NCBI GenBank assembly: GCA_003996215.1
Contig: QJPP01001844.1
Span: forward strand, 1 to 64,000
Direction: 5' to 3'
DNA: 64,000 bases
Source: Jaltomata sinuosa
Lineage: Eukaryota > Streptophyta > Magnoliopsida > Solanales > Solanaceae
The stretch's first letter is position 1; each line of letters opens with the position of its first letter. Made by a program: the position numbers and the translations under genes. Shown piece by piece: positions 25,501-38,196 of the stretch. Under the pieces are notes generated by a model. The model saw nothing but the letters and a program-made list of their open reading frames with translations, had not been told where the DNA came from and ran no database searches.

Positions 25501-26554
25501 CCATTAGTAGAAGTATAAGCAAGATATGAGAGACAATACATGCACTTTGTGTTACCATTAGCAATACCATTTTCAATAACTTTATCAAAATGACTCCAAA
25601 CTTTGGATCGGGATGGAATTTCTTTTCTTTTCTTTGTAACTTGGGTGTCGAGTGAGTCACTTTTATTGACTGAATTAGGTAAGCTATGACTTGAACCGAT
25701 AACACTTACTCTACTTTCATGAGTTTCATTTGTTATCTATGAAAATTTAAAATTAACCAAACAAACAGTAAAGAAACTCAAAAACAAAACCAACACATCA
25801 AACAGAAAATGAAACAAAAGGATAATTTTTTCAGTGAGTTGTTCCTAAAAGGAAATGCAAGAAATAAAATGCAAGCAAAAATTCAAAACAGAACACACAA
25901 GCAAAAATTTGACAAATTTGAAGTGACTACTACACAAGCAAAAATTTGATGATAAAAGTTAAAGAAGGTATAGAAATTAGAAACTAGAAAGAGTAGAAAT
26001 TCAATGCTAAAGATTAAAGAAGTTATAAAAATTAGAAACTAGAAAGAGTAGAAAAAGTACATGAATGATTGAAAGAGAGAGAGGCGGAGGCTCTAGGGGT
26101 CGCCTTCTGAGAGAGATGCGGAGGCGCTAGGTGTTGCTAGTTGTTGCTACTGAGAGATAGAGAGAGGCGGAGGCGGAGGCGGAGGTTTTGCCTTGATGAG
26201 TGAGGAAAATTGAGAGAGAGAGAGAGTTAAGAAGAGGAAAGGGCTAGGGCTAGGGAATAGGGATTAAATTATTAAAATGTGTTTTGGGCTTTTGGGGACT
26301 TTGGGCTTCTGTTATTCTTATTTGTTATTGTTGGTCACTTAGTTGTAATTTGTAAATAACTAAATAAGTAATATAAATATTTTATAAAAAATTAATTAAT
26401 AAAAGTTTGATTCATCAGTGCACCAAAGAATTGCTACTCTAAAACCGAACACCGAATCGAAGAATCGAAGTACCGGATAAAAAAATGAAACCAAAACTGA
26501 AGAACTGAACTAATTCAATTTGGTTCGGTTCTTTGATTTTTATGACCACCCCTA
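22541..26554 (-). mobile_element. hAT-family DNA transposon (4,014 bp) inserted in the LINE
   Basis: The ends are inverted repeats beginning TAGGGGTG on both sides, with subterminal similarity (AATCAAAGAACCGAACC-type sequence). An 8-base target duplication flanks them, and LINE ORF2 continues on each side. A broken transposase lies on the minus strand inside. GGCGGA-rich and GAGAGA-rich low-complexity sequence at 26060-26230 marks the region before the gene. The 1.1 kb at 22541-23667 is AT-rich with short CAGCAAA- and ACACAAGAAT-type repeats and no recognised gene. Confidence 0.88.
23668..25705 (-). pseudogene. hAT transposase (BED finger to dimerisation domain), broken
   Basis: An N-terminal BED zinc finger is visible near 25615-25470 (VWSHFDKV, then C-X2-C and a later H/C pair). 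The RNase H-like core follows with FCVTVDNAF (first catalytic Asp, about 24980), MRCMDHILNLIV (24890) and ASILDPRNKF (second Asp region, 24305). The C-terminal hAT dimerisation domain at 23950-23700 is well kept (VLSWWKVN and VASKCAFST). The gene is read in at least three frames with several stops, so it makes no full protein. Overall order and length match autonomous Ac/RICESLEEPER-type elements, so this is a decayed autonomous copy rather than an internal-deletion derivative. Confidence 0.88.
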
Positions 26555-27928
26555 GCATCAGATTTTCTTTGATTGTATCCCAAAAAGCATGAAAAAGGCC
26601 ATTGTGTAGCCATCTGGACCAGGTGCGTTATCCAAAGTACAAAGCTTGATCCCTTCCAAAACTTCCTCCTCATCAAAATCTCTTGACAACCATTCTTTCT
26701 CCTCTACTGTAATTGTTTATACATCTAATATGTTTAGGGAAGGTCTCAAGTTCTCTATTTCCATGTACAAATTTTGATAGAAGTTAACAATTGCATTATT
26801 TTATAGCCACAGAGTCGGAAGATACCTCTTCATTAATTTTTAAAGACTCAATAATGTTGATTCTTTTGTGTGCAGTAGCCATTCTATGAAAGAATTTAGT
26901 GTTCGTATCCCCATTCTTGATCCACTGAATGTTGGATCTCTGCCTCTAGTGAATTTCCTCATTTCTAGGGACTTCCTCATACTCCACTACGAAATGAGCC
27001 TTCATTAACTGCTCATCATTTGTTAATGGTCTGATGGCCTGGATGTCTTTAAAACTGCCTATTGGTCCCTAAATTTGACCTTTTCTGACCTTCCAATTGC
27101 CTCTATTCTCTTTGCTCCACTCCTTGAGTTTTTTTTTTAACAAACTCAATTTTGAAGCTAAAATGAAATCAGCTCTGCCTGTCACATCGAAGGAACCCCA
27201 CCACTTCTCAAATTTGAAGTAGGATTTTTTGAAATCCTCATCCCCACAAGTTAATAGAATGGGGTTGTGATCAAATCCTAGGCTAGGCAAAGATCTTTGT
27301 CTGATTTGTGTGAAAAGTTTATCCCATGAGAAAAAATATAGAACTTTGTCAATCCTTGATGCATTCCTCTGATTTTGCCCTTCCTCTTCAAGTATAGGAT
27401 CCCCCAAATAAAGAGGGGTCCACCAATTCCAATTCATTAATGCATTTTGAGAAATCATACATGGTTCCAGTTAGTCTGTTGCAATTGGTCTTTTATGATG
27501 GAAACCTTGTGATGTTGAAGTTCCCAAAAACCACCCATGACCCCTCATAAAAATTCCTTATAGCCCCCAACTCCTCCCACAATTCCCTTCTCTCCTTCCA
27601 ATCATAAGATGCATACAGTGCAGTTACGAAACAAGTGAAATCTTGGTTTAGACCACTGAGCTTGCAAGGGATGCTTTGATTTCCACTTTCTACCAGCTCC
27701 CCTTTCCAGCTTCTCTTATCCCGCATTATCAAAATGCCCCCATTGCTCCCTATAGACTCCATATGTTCCCCCAAATTGTTGCAAATATTCTCCCACCTCC
27801 CCTTTAAGCTTAGTCTTTATCAACACTATTATGTCAATCCCCTCTTGTTGAATTCTACTCCGAACCAGATTTATTTTATTATCCATGTTGAGCTCCCTTA
27901 CATTCCATGAAAAAATATTTAGCTTCAT
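26555..27928 (-). pseudogene. L1-type LINE ORF2: endonuclease and start of RT
   Basis: The likely ORF2 start is the Met at 27928, followed by KLNIFSWNVRELN, the first motif of the apurinic-type endonuclease. IKTKLKG stands where a catalytic ETK is expected (Glu to Lys). The frame 27774-27493 ends in a VVFGNFN motif (usually GDFN). The 27458-27069 frame has SRIDKVL and DHNPILL, the final endonuclease motif. Near 26640-26600 the APGPDGYTMAFF segment begins the RT domain. The hAT element interrupts just after this. Several frameshifts and altered catalytic residues show the copy is dead. Confidence 0.85.
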
Positions 27929-28000
27929 GATAAATGAGTGGATGTATTTCTCCCTCTGCTTTCTCACTCACTTTGAGGCACCTTATCTTTATAATTAACC

Positions 28001-29864
28001 TCAAAAATCAGGTTTCTCACTTCTTTGGGCACTAGTTGATTGCAACAAGTTTCTGGGATAAAATTGTGTTATTGTTGAATCTTTAGCTCTCCTCTGATTA
28101 CTTTTTAGCAAAAATGTGAAAGCTTCCTCTGTACATCCCTCAAATGCTACTCCAAATTCCTTGTTTAACCTCAATAAATTATTTTGAACACATATGTTTG
28201 TCTTCTCATCTACTTCTTTGCTACTGTTTGAAGCATCAAATTGAATGGGTGTTGGATCTCCCAATACCGTGATCTTCTTTGAATTCAACTGTCCTATCAA
28301 TTCTTCTTCTCCACTGTTCAGCTTCTCTGAAATTGAAGAGGAAGTTTATGTATGCAAAGGAATGGCTGCCCCCACTTGTATGGTTTTACTCGTTGAAACC
28401 TTTCTCATCGTTTCCTCCATCAAATTCTGATCAGTAAAAGAGAAGAACAATTACTGGGAAATTTCCCAACATTTAACTTTAGAGATAAAAGGCTCAGGGC
28501 CTTTAACAATGTTGTTTAATTTTTGGGCTTTTAACAGGCCAAACTGGCTTGACCCCTCACTTAGATTCAAAAACCCAGACCCTAACCCTAAAGTGGGGTC
28601 CCTCACCACTTGTCCACCCATGCGACTGCTTTTACCAAAATATCCCCTATTAATTTTGCTAGGGGATAATAGTTGTACCTCAGACCTTTGTTTATCTCTA
28701 AGCCTCAATATTTTTGACATGCCTTTTTATCGATACCCCCCTCTTCTCTCCCCTCTCTACTACACACTCTTTCATTGGATTTTTTGTAAAAAGTCATCAG
28801 AGTTTCCACCCAGATTGGTTAAGAGAAGACAATTTCTTCATCGGCAACTTTATTAAATGAGGAAAATTTTGTCATTGATCCTTTAACCCGTATTCTCTCC
28901 CACAGAAGGTGATTTTTGAGATTTGTTTCCTCCTCTATCTCGATCCAGCCACCATATCACTCTCTAATTTCCTTCATTATTAGCCTGGACCAAAGGTGCA
29001 AGGGTAACCCTAGGACTCAAATCCAAAATCATTCGAACTCGTATGACTTTGGGAAAGCCCCTATGGTCGGCGACCACCATTGAAGCTTCAGTCTGCTCCT
29101 TTGTCTTCTCTAGTTGCCCATTAAGACATGTTCTACTGTTTTTCTAGTTTTGAAATTCAAACAAAAACATAATTCCATTCATATCATAAATTTGTACTCC
29201 CTGTACTCCTTTCCATATCGGTTGAGCCCATTTCTTACATCATTTCTAGTTGGTGCATCTTCTTCACCAAAGAATTTCTCGATGATACATCTAGCCAGTA
29301 AATCCTTGTCTTCAAGATACACCTGATCTTCTATCACATCTCCATCCTTAGAGACTTTTGCTATTTCTGTTTCTATCTGGGTCCATCTGGTTTTTTGTAA
29401 AGGATCTAAATAAGTCCCTTTCCTCTTGTTCACAGTAGGATCTGCCTCCCAATGGAATTAGTAGCTATTGTATTTATTGTACCCCTATTAATGAAAGAGT
29501 CTATTTTCTTTGCTAACTTGCTCCACCCTTCATTGAATGCATTTTCAGGTAGTATAATAACTTCTCTACCATTGTCTTTCACTGAAATCAAAGATAAGTA
29601 GCTCCCATATTGATTAAATTTCAGAGACATAAACAAGTTAGAAGAGAAATCCTTGCATTTCCATGACTTGAAGGATTTTCCTCTGATTCTAAATGCTTGT
29701 AATAGCCTCTTGCATATCAAAACAAGAGCTCGCATGCTAAAAATCATTCTCCGCATATGGTACCTAGCACTTTCCACCCAATCATATCAGACTTTAACTT
29801 TTGACTTTGACTCTGTGATGTCATTAGGCTTCCTCCGTGATCTGAAATAGATTTTACCGTCCAT
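28001..29864 (-). pseudogene. L1-type LINE ORF1 (nucleic-acid-binding protein), broken
   Basis: The probable start is ATG at 29864 (MDGKIYFRSRRK). Pieces in three frames follow: 29777-29430 with RGKSFKSWKCKDFSS and SYLSLISVKD; 29433-29179 with DLLARCIIEKFF, which resembles the DUF4283 part of plant LINE ORF1; then 28720-28451 and 28300-28001. The last frame ends about 70 bases before the ORF2 start, the usual LINE arrangement. No clear zinc knuckle was found. The assignment rests mainly on position and on two short motif matches. Confidence 0.6.
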
Positions 29865-30642
29865 GTGAAAAGAAAAAACCTAAAAAGAGAGAAAGAGGAG
29901 GTAGATGAGGGAAGAGAAGAGAAAAGAAGGGTATTCTGATGGAATAAGTCCACTGGAAGAAGGAGTTCCAAAGTCCAAAAAGGACTTCAGAGAGATGCCT
30001 TGAAGTTAGTGCCTGAGAGCATTTTTTCTGTTCCATCTCTTAAAGTAGCTCTGATCTTCTCCAGCCATGTTACCTTTTTATATTTTCCTTTTCAAAGAGG
30101 AAAATTTTATTCATTGTAGAAAATAAATTTGTTAAGATGAAATTTGATTATATTCTAAACTGATTTAAAGTTTCTCATTACACTCATTATTTTATTAAGA
30201 GGTATGTGGTTGTTCTTGGCCTATTGATCATTCTCTTCCCGTAAACTTTTAGAGTGTCTTAAAAATATTTTTCTTTAGATTAATTCGAGAACCCAAATCA
30301 TAATTATGGATAAGTGAAAAGCAACTTAGTTTTGTACTATTACTTAGCTAGGTTGCTAAGTTTCGGTTGGAAAAAAGTTAATATAATTTTTCAGGGACCT
30401 TTTGAACACTTTTATTTTCTAAAGATCTATAGGCTTTTGTTTTAGTTTTTTTCCTAAAGGTTCATCTCTTCTAGCTAAATCTATCACTCCAAATGAATAA
30501 AAGAAAGGTTGTAAAGAGATAGTTTTAATATCAAGCATATTGGGATATTTTTTGTTATTAGATTACATGCGTATATCTGAGATTAGTAGGCAATTGATAT
30601 AGACTCTTAAATTCGTATCTTATGAATTATTAACGGAGTATG
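29865..30642. other. LINE 5' leader and unassigned flank
   Basis: The complement of 29865-30080 is a pyrimidine-rich leader before ORF1, and the LINE start is somewhere near 30080. From there to 30642 the sequence is AT-rich with no ORF, repeat or RNA gene that could be identified. It shows no similarity to the missing first part of the D LTR, which would be expected here had element C simply jumped into that LTR. Confidence 0.5.
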
Positions 30643-33600
30643 TGTAATGACCCTTTCGGTCATTTCCACGTATAAGTTTTGAAGTCAAGCAAATCGACAA
30701 AAGATATCGTAAGATCTTTAACAAATTTCCTGAACTTTGGGTCAAATGTGTCAGGGCTTTTCTCTCAATATATAAAGAGTTAGAAGTCCCCCGAAATACC
30801 AAATCGAAGGTCTACGAGTCTAGTTTCCAACGCACAAAACCTCACGTCCAAATGATCTCGGAGTAAAAGGTTATGACTGTTTTACCGCGGACTGTCTGGC
30901 AGAAAATGGGTTGCGAACCGGGTCGGGTTAAACTCGATTTAATCCTCGACTTCACATTTTAAGACGCCATTTCAGTTCTGAAACAGTTATAAAAAATAAG
31001 GGAGGATCCCGAGAGAATTCTTCAGTATCGAAATCGTGCGTATTTGAAAGTATTTTATTTAAAAGTCGAAGGTGGTAGGAAGTTATGTTATATTATTATT
31101 ACCTTTGCAAAATATTTTAAAGGTTTATGGAAAATATTTTTGATACGTTATAATTGTATATGTATTTATTTTATAAAGTTTTTATACATTGTAATATTTT
31201 AACGGAGATACTAAATTTAGCTATGTTGAAAATTATTATTATAATATAGTAGGTTTTGTTTGAAATAATTTTCTATAAATTATGGTATATTTAAAATATT
31301 ATATTTATTTTACCACGAATTCATGCAATACCCGAATATATATATAACGGAATGAGTGAGGAGGTGTTAAACCAACCCTTCCACGTGGAAGTGGAAGGGA
31401 AGGACACCATGTTTTTCCACTTGTTGATGTGCTGCCACATGCCCATTTAGGACTTTAATTACCTATTAAAGTAATATGTGTATAGCCTTTATAAATTGTC
31501 ATTTGATAGCTTGGTAATGTTAACTGTATGTGTTAATCATAATGTACGGGTGTTTTCTATAAGATAAACAATAACTTTTATATACATCTGCCCTTTCGCT
31601 CGGTATATTTTCCATTCTCTCTCTTTACCAAATTCAACTCACATTTCAAATCTTCTGCACATATATGCTTAGTCACGTTGCATATGTTTCATGGAGAAAT
31701 TACTTAGTGCTGTAATCAATTATCGACGTCAAGTTATTCAAGCCCGAGTCCGAGTTTGATTTCGTGTTGGGGATTTTTTGGAGACGTTCAGGCTTGTCAT
31801 CGGACGACAGGTAGGTTACGGTTTATTTTCCCTAGACTCCGTATATATAGAATAAAATTGTATTAATGGGCATCCTTGGGTTGGTTTATTAGGTTGGTAC
31901 CACAGACCTTGACCACTTTATTCATGTCCGCCTATTTTTATTCCTCCGTTGTTTGTAGTATTTGCGGATATATTTTATTTACCCTTGTGGTCCTGCGAGG
32001 CCTTGTTGACTCTGGAACATAGAAGGTGGGATTTTGGGAATGTCCGCGAGTCCCGGGCATAGAATATCCTTCTAGGCTGGTTATGCTTGCTGAGCAGCTG
32101 TGGGCCTGTGCAGGGTCGATAGGTTGATTGTGAGCTGCTGGGCAGCTATTGTGTGTGATCATACCATTTCCATACATATAAAGAGGTTTTATCCATGTTT
32201 TACTATGGTTTTGGCTTCGGGCCTATTGGCACCATTTTCTAAACCTTGCATGGCCCGGGGGGCCCATTTTTTATGGAAATAATTTGGAAATGGTTTGATT
32301 TAACTTGTGGAGATTTTTTGGCAAGAAAGTAAAATTATGTTTAAAATCATCAGTTTTATGATTATCGCTAGACTCGGCAGGGCCGGGGTGCTAGTTGAGT
32401 TTTCTTGTTACTTGAGATGATTTTTTAGCCTCGGTTGGACCGAGCACCTGAAATGACTTTTTACTGTTTAGACCCGGCTATGCCCGGGCACCCTTGGAGG
32501 GGGGTTTGAGATATTTTCCTACTATTTTTAGGTCCTGGACCAAGGTCTGCGGCATGCATATTCGAGGGACTGAGTCTTCTATCTTGATATCGAGACTGGC
32601 GTCTCCTATCTTGATACATGTCTGATACTGAGTTTTAGTATGGGGTCTGGGACCTCCATGGACCTTGCCATCCGGGCCAGGGGCTACGGGCTGCGTGTGC
32701 CGGAGGAGGGTATACGGTGGAGTAGAGGTATACGGGCAGTGTCCTTCCATGGAACCTACCTGCTGGGTCGGATCGGCGCCGGAGGAGGTACATACAGAGA
32801 TACCATTTCACTTGAGATCTTCATGCATCATATCATTCATTGTTGAGGCTCCACCCTTGTTTGTTGTTTGTTGATTGTACGCTCCGGTAGTATGGGATGC
32901 CGGAGGGTTTGTTTTCACTTGTTTGTGTTCCTCGGTTGTATGGGCGGCCGGGGGACTGTAGGTAGACTTTTGCTATTTACTTACAGAATTGTTCTCTATT
33001 TGATGGTAAGTATAGATTGGTATGATTAGTTGAGTTTGATTTCATGTCTTCTGCAGCATGCCTATTAATTACTCGTTCCTCTCTTCTTTCTTACACTTTG
33101 GGTTACCGGCGATCATTACCGTCCATTTTGTAAACTTATTTTATATACAATGTTATTGCAAGGACCCCAGGTGCGTTATTTCTTACTTTCACCTGTGCCT
33201 TTGGTGTGTATATTCTGCTTGCTAGCCTCACATGTGGTTCTGTTGATTTCCCTCTGGGCTAGTTCATGTGTACCTTTCGTTGATTTCTGTGACTACTTGC
33301 TTCTATTCTGTCTATTACTGCGCTTTTATCTTATATGTGCCCAGTCGGCCTATGATACCTACTGGGTACCTTATGCTTCGCATTTAGTGCTCACCCCTAC
33401 CCCCTGCATCTTTGGGTGCAGATCCTAGCATGGGCCATCGCCGTTAGATCGTTGTGATTCGTGCTTGGAGATCTGTTGGGGACTACTTCAGGCTGAGGGT
33501 GAGCTCTTGGCGATCGGAGCTTAGCTTTAGTTTATCTTTTGCTTCATGTACTCTATTACCATTCAGAGAAATCTGTATATATAGTTTTGGTTTATTTGCA

Positions 33601-33818
33601 CTCCATGTATGTAGTTTGGCTCTGTACTATGATACCAGGTCTTGGGGTTTGGTTTAGTTTCCGCATATGTATATATTTATATCCATGTTATCTATTTTAT
33701 TCGTCTTGTTCCCTTTTTGCTAGATAGTAGCCCATTACTAACTGTTCTGGGCTACGGGGATTGGTTCACCTACCGGGGGTTGTAGGTGCCATCATGACCG
33801 AGAAATCGGGTCGTGACA
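30643..33818 (+). repeat. 5' LTR of element C (3,176 bp)
   Basis: Starts TGTAATGACC and ends GGTCGTGACA directly before the primer site. It aligns over full length with the solo LTR at 56518-59694 in reverse, and from about 31057 with 38931-41524. A TATA-like TTATAAAAAATAAGG lies at 30988-31002. The segment 31345-31720 has no good counterpart in the second C-type LTR, although both sides of it do. No gene is present; open frames here are LTR sequence. Confidence 0.9.
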
Positions 33819-34030
33819 ACTTGGTATCAGAGCTTAGGTTCACCGGTGTCATCAGTATAGGAGCCAATGTCTAGTAGAGTCCTGCGGATCGGGGCGGAGA
33901 CGTCCGTACTCAATCTTTGGGAGGCTACAGTGGCATTTTAGGAAATTTGACTCTTTCATTGCTTCTGTGTCGTGCGTTGTACCCTTGAAGTTTCTGGAAA
34001 TCTCATTTGTTCTACTACATTCTTCCGCAG
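33819..34030 (+). other. Element C leader with tRNA-iMet primer site at 33821-33832
   Basis: TTGGTATCAGAGC begins two bases after the LTR terminus. The remaining ~200 bases up to the gag ATG at 34031 are untranslated leader. Confidence 0.9.
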
Positions 34031-35392
34031 ATGGTTCGTACGAGATCATCGGCAGCACGCGAGGATGAGCCTCCCACTCCAGCTAGGGGTCGAGGACGCC
34101 CTCAATCAGTGGCACCTGCTAGAGCGGCTAGCGTGGAGATAGAGCCCGAGCAGCATGTGGTTCAGGGGGCAGCCCAGGTACCACCAGCTCCAGTGCCAGC
34201 TCCAGCGCCAGCTCCAGTACCAGCTCCAGTGCCCACTTATGTGCCAGCTCCAGCCGCAACTCAGTCTCCAGATATTCGGGGATTACTATTACAGCTTTTG
34301 GGTGTGATTGGAGAGCGGCCTTCTGAGGTAGCGCAGACATCCGCTCAGGGGGCAGCCCTGGGTGCACAGAGCTCAGGAGCGCAGCCTGCTACTATGGCTC
34401 CCCATGCGGAGGTTATTCCGGTTCCATCTATTGCACAGCCTCTTGCTCCTCGCCCAGCTATGACAGAGTCAGAGCAGAAGGCGTTGGGTAGGTTTTTGAG
34501 GTTAGCACCTCCGAGGTTTGCGGGTACTTCTGGACAGGATCCACATGACTTTATTACTACCTGTGAGGAGATGTTGCATCATTTGGGTTTGTTGGAGACT
34601 CATGGGGTTGGTTATACTACCTATCAGTTGGAGGGCCCAGCGAAGTTATGGTGGAGGGCCCAGGTTGCTTGTAGACCACCATCGTCACCTCCTTTGACCT
34701 GGTCTGAGTTTTATGAGGCCTTTATGGCCAAGTTCCTACCCCAGAGTGATCGGGAGCGCCGCAGGGAGCAGTTTACTCACCTTGTACAGGGGTCTACGAC
34801 TATCTCGGAGTATGAGACCCATTTTCATCAGCTAGCACCGTTCGGAGCTATGATCATTCCTACCGAGGCAGATAGGATTCGCAGATTTGTATGGGGTTTG
34901 AGGCCAGAGATCAGGCAGCCAGCTGAGATATTGATTGCCAGTGGTCGGTCATTCCAGGCTATTGTAGACTATGCACGCACCGTGGAGGACCTACAGCGAC
35001 ACGATCAGGGGTCCAGAGATAAGAGGCCTCGACATCAGGGTGTCTATAGTGGTTCCAGATATGGTGGTAGAGGTCCTGCCCAGTGGAGTCGGAGTTATCA
35101 GCCACAGCAGTACCAGGGTCAGTCCAGCCGACCAGTTCAGGCTTCCCTTCAGACTTTTGGTAGTACCCAGTTCGAGCAGGGTCAGAGCAGCCATCAGGGC
35201 TATGGCGGCCAGTCTTCGAGGGGTATAGTTTCTGGGGCATCAGGCCGTGGTTGTCATACGGGATCTGCTGGATCATCTCGATTGAGTAGGCCGTTAGGGG
35301 CTTGTTTTACCTGTGGTGCGATGGGTCATTTTGCTAGAGATTGCCCTCAGCAGGGTACAGTTCAGTTGGCCGAGCCTTTACGAGTAGTTTAG
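34031..35392 (+). pseudogene. Element C gag (capsid and nucleocapsid)
   Basis: The start is the ATG at 34031 (MVRTRSSAARED) rather than the in-frame ATG 24 bases upstream, because it matches the family start also seen in element B. An arginine/glycine segment (RGRGRPQ) and a proline-alanine-valine low-complexity tract precede the capsid domain, roughly residues 155-320, with FLRLAPPRFAGTSG, WWRAQV and ISEYETHFHQLAP. The nucleocapsid knuckle CFTCGAMGHFARDC fits C-X2-C-X4-H-X4-C. Gag forms the virus-like particle. The frame ends with a TAG (35390-35392) but stays open beyond it into protease in the same frame, so the stop is probably a mutation that splits the family's single gag-pol frame. Confidence 0.88.
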
Positions 35393-36850
35393 CCACCAGC
35401 TAGAGGGGGTGGTCATCAGATTAGAGGTGGTGCGCCACGCAGTAGAGCAGGTGGTAGGGATGGCGGTCGGGCAGGTGGAGGTCGTCGTCAGTTTTACGCG
35501 GTCCCTAGGAGATCAGAGGCAGAGGCCTCAGATGCTGTGATTACAGGTACGATTTTTGTGTGCCATCAGTCTGCTATGGTTTTATTTGATCCTGGATCCA
35601 CTTGTTCATATGTATCTGCCTACTTTGTGCCTTGTTTGGGGTTGGCTAGTGAGCCATTATCTGTTCCTGTTTCTGTTTTGACCCCAGTAGGAGATTCTTT
35701 AGTAGTGGATCGGATTGTGAGATCCTGTATGTTATCTATTGGTGATTCAGAGACTTGGGGTGATTTGATGATTCTTGATATGCTAGATTTTGATGTGATA
35801 CTGGGCATGGACTGGTTATCCCCTCATCGTGTGGTTTTGGATTGTTATGCCAAGACCATTACCATAGCCGTGCCCGGTGTATCCCCGGTTGTGTGGCAGG
35901 GTTCTGTTAGCCATGCACCATCTGGGATCATCTCTTTTCTTCGAGCTAGGAAGTTGATTTCCCGTGGGTGTTTAGCTTATCTAGCATATGTCCGAGATGT
36001 TAGTGCTGACCCACTTCCCCTGAGTCTGTTCCTGTGGTTAGAGACTTCCTCGATGTATTTCCTACCGACCTGCCAGGCCTTCCACCTGAGAGAGATATTG
36101 ATTTTGCTATTGAGTTGGAGCCGGGCACTAGGCCCATTTCTATTCCTCCTTACCAAGAAATATGCTCTGCTGAGTTGAGGGAGCTTAAGGGAGCAAGCTC
36201 CAGGATCTGTTAGCTAGGGGATTAATTAGACCTAGTGTTCCTGTGGCGTGCTCCTGTTCTCTTCGTGAAGAAGAAGGATGGGTCGATGCGCAATGTATCA
36301 TTGATTATCGGCAGCTGAAATAGGGGGACAGTGAAGAATAGGTATCCGTTGCCGAGGATTGATGATTTGTTTGACCAGCTTCAGAGTTCAGTTGTATTTT
36401 CGAAGATTGATTTGAGGTCCGGCTACCATCAGCTGAGGATTAGGGCGGAGGACATCCCTAAGACAGCATTCAGGACACGTTATGGCCATTATGAGTTCCT
36501 AGTGATGTCTTTTGGGTTGACTAATGCCCCCGCAGCCTTTATGAACTTGATGCACAGGGTTCTTGGCCCGTATTTGGACTCATTTGTGATATTTTTTATA
36601 GACGACATCTTAGTATACTCGCGTAGTAGAGATGAGCATGAGCAGCACTTGAGGGTTATACTCCAGACTTTGAGAGATCATCGGCTTTATGCCAAGTTCT
36701 CAAAGTGTGAGTTTTGGCTTGAGTCAGTTGCATTCCTAGGGCACGTGTGTCTAAGGATGGGATTAGGGTTGATCCAGGAAAGATTTCAGCGGTTTGTGAG
36801 TGGCCTAGACCTACTACTGTTACTGAGGTTCGCAGCTTTATTGGATTAGC
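35393..36850 (+). pseudogene. Element C protease and reverse transcriptase, frameshifted
   Basis: Protease reads on in the gag frame, with MVLFDPGSTCSYVS (the active-site segment) at about 35576 and FDVILGMDWL near 35790. Several small indels between 35995 and 36330 wreck the linker to RT. RT resumes at 36331 with NRYPLPRIDD, FSKIDLRSGYH, YEFLVMSFGLTNAP and the catalytic FIDDILVYSR box (36597). Frame is lost again at about 36740 after AFLGHV by a small deletion. The core polymerase motifs are present, but no continuous protein can be made. Confidence 0.9.
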
Positions 36851-38196
36851 AGGTTACTACAGACGGTTCGTTGAGGGATTTTCTTCCATAGCAGCACCCT
36901 TGACTATGCTGACTAGGAAGGATATCCCATTTCAGTGGTCGGATCAGTGTGAGGATAGCTTCCAGAGGCTTAAGGCCTTATTGACTTCAGCTCCAGTTTT
37001 TGACTTTGCCGGTTGAGGGTCAGAGCTTCTCCGTGTATTGTGATGCTTCTGGGGTTGGTCTTGGTTGTGTGTTGATGCAGCAGGGTCGAGTAATAGCATA
37101 TGCGTCGAGACAGCTGAAGGTTCACGAGCGCAACTACCCCACTCATGACTTAGAGTTGGCGGCAGTAGTTTTCGCGCTCAAGCTCTGGAGGCATTACCTA
37201 TATGGAGTTCACTGTGATATCTTCACCGATCACCGTAGTCTTCAGTATATCACGAGTCAGCGGGAGTTGAACTCGAGACAGAGGAGATGGGTCGAGTTAC
37301 TGAAGGACTATGACTTCACTATTCTGTATCATCCGGGCAAGGCAAATGTGGTAGCGGATGCCTTGAGCCGGAAGGCGGTGAGTATGGGTATCCTAGCTTC
37401 TCTTTCAGTTTCAGAGCGACCGTTGGCCTGGGACATCCAGTCCTTGGCTAACCGTTTGGTTAGGCTTGACTTGTCGGATCCTAGCAGAGTTCTCGCCAGC
37501 GTTGAGGTTTGTTCTACTTTGATTGATCAGATTCAGAGCTGTCAGTTTGAGGATCAGCAGTTGTGTGACCTTCGTGATCGGGTTGTTCAGGGTGAGACCA
37601 GTCGGGTTACTCTAGATTCAGATGGGGTTCTGAGGTTTGATAGTCGCCTTTGTGTTCCGAGGATTAGTGATTTGATTCAGTTGATACTTCACGAGGCACA
37701 TTGTACTAGATACTCCATTCACCCTAGCACAACAAAGATGTATAGAGACTTGAGGCAGCTTTACTGGTGGAGTGGTATGAAGCGGGATATAGCGGATTTC
37801 GTATCTCGGTGCTTAAACTGTCAGCAGGTTAAGTTCGAGCACATGAGACCTGGTGGTTTGATGCAGCGACTTCCCATTCCTGAATGGAAGTGGGAAGGGA
37901 TTACTATGGACTTCGTTGTTGGTTTGCCTCGTACTTCTCATGGGTTTGATTCCATATGGGTGATTGTTGATAGGCTGACTAAGTCAGCACGTTTCTTGCC
38001 GGTTCAGACTTCTTATGGTGCAGAGAGGTTAGCTCAGATCTACCTTCGTGAGATTGTTCGGTTGTATGGGGTCCCAGCTTCTATCGTTTCAGACTGCGGC
38101 ATTCAGTTCACATCTCAGTTCTGGAGGGCTATTCAGCGAGATTTGGGTACAGAGGTTCATCTTAGTACCGCTTTCCACCCTCAGACAGATGGCTAG
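36747..38196 (+). pseudogene. Element C RT end, RNase H and integrase core
   Basis: The frame 36747-37016 holds the RT C-terminus and connection (GLAGYYRRFVEGF, IPFQWSD). One extra base near 37000 shifts into a frame that stays open for 398 codons. This frame has RNase H with YCDASG, LELAAVVFAL, FTDHRSLQY and VADALSR. An intact HHCC zinc region follows around 37693-37830 (H, H, then CLNCQQ). Integrase catalytic Asp residues lie in MDFVVGLP (37909) and IVSDCGIQF (about 38086, with Cys where Gly or Arg is usual). A TAG at 38194-38196 falls just before the integrase Glu. Confidence 0.9.

Noticed and set aside
34128..34367. 79-codon minus-strand frame rich in Leu/Glu/Ala
   Set aside because: Antisense shadow of the Pro/Ala/Val repeat in element C gag.
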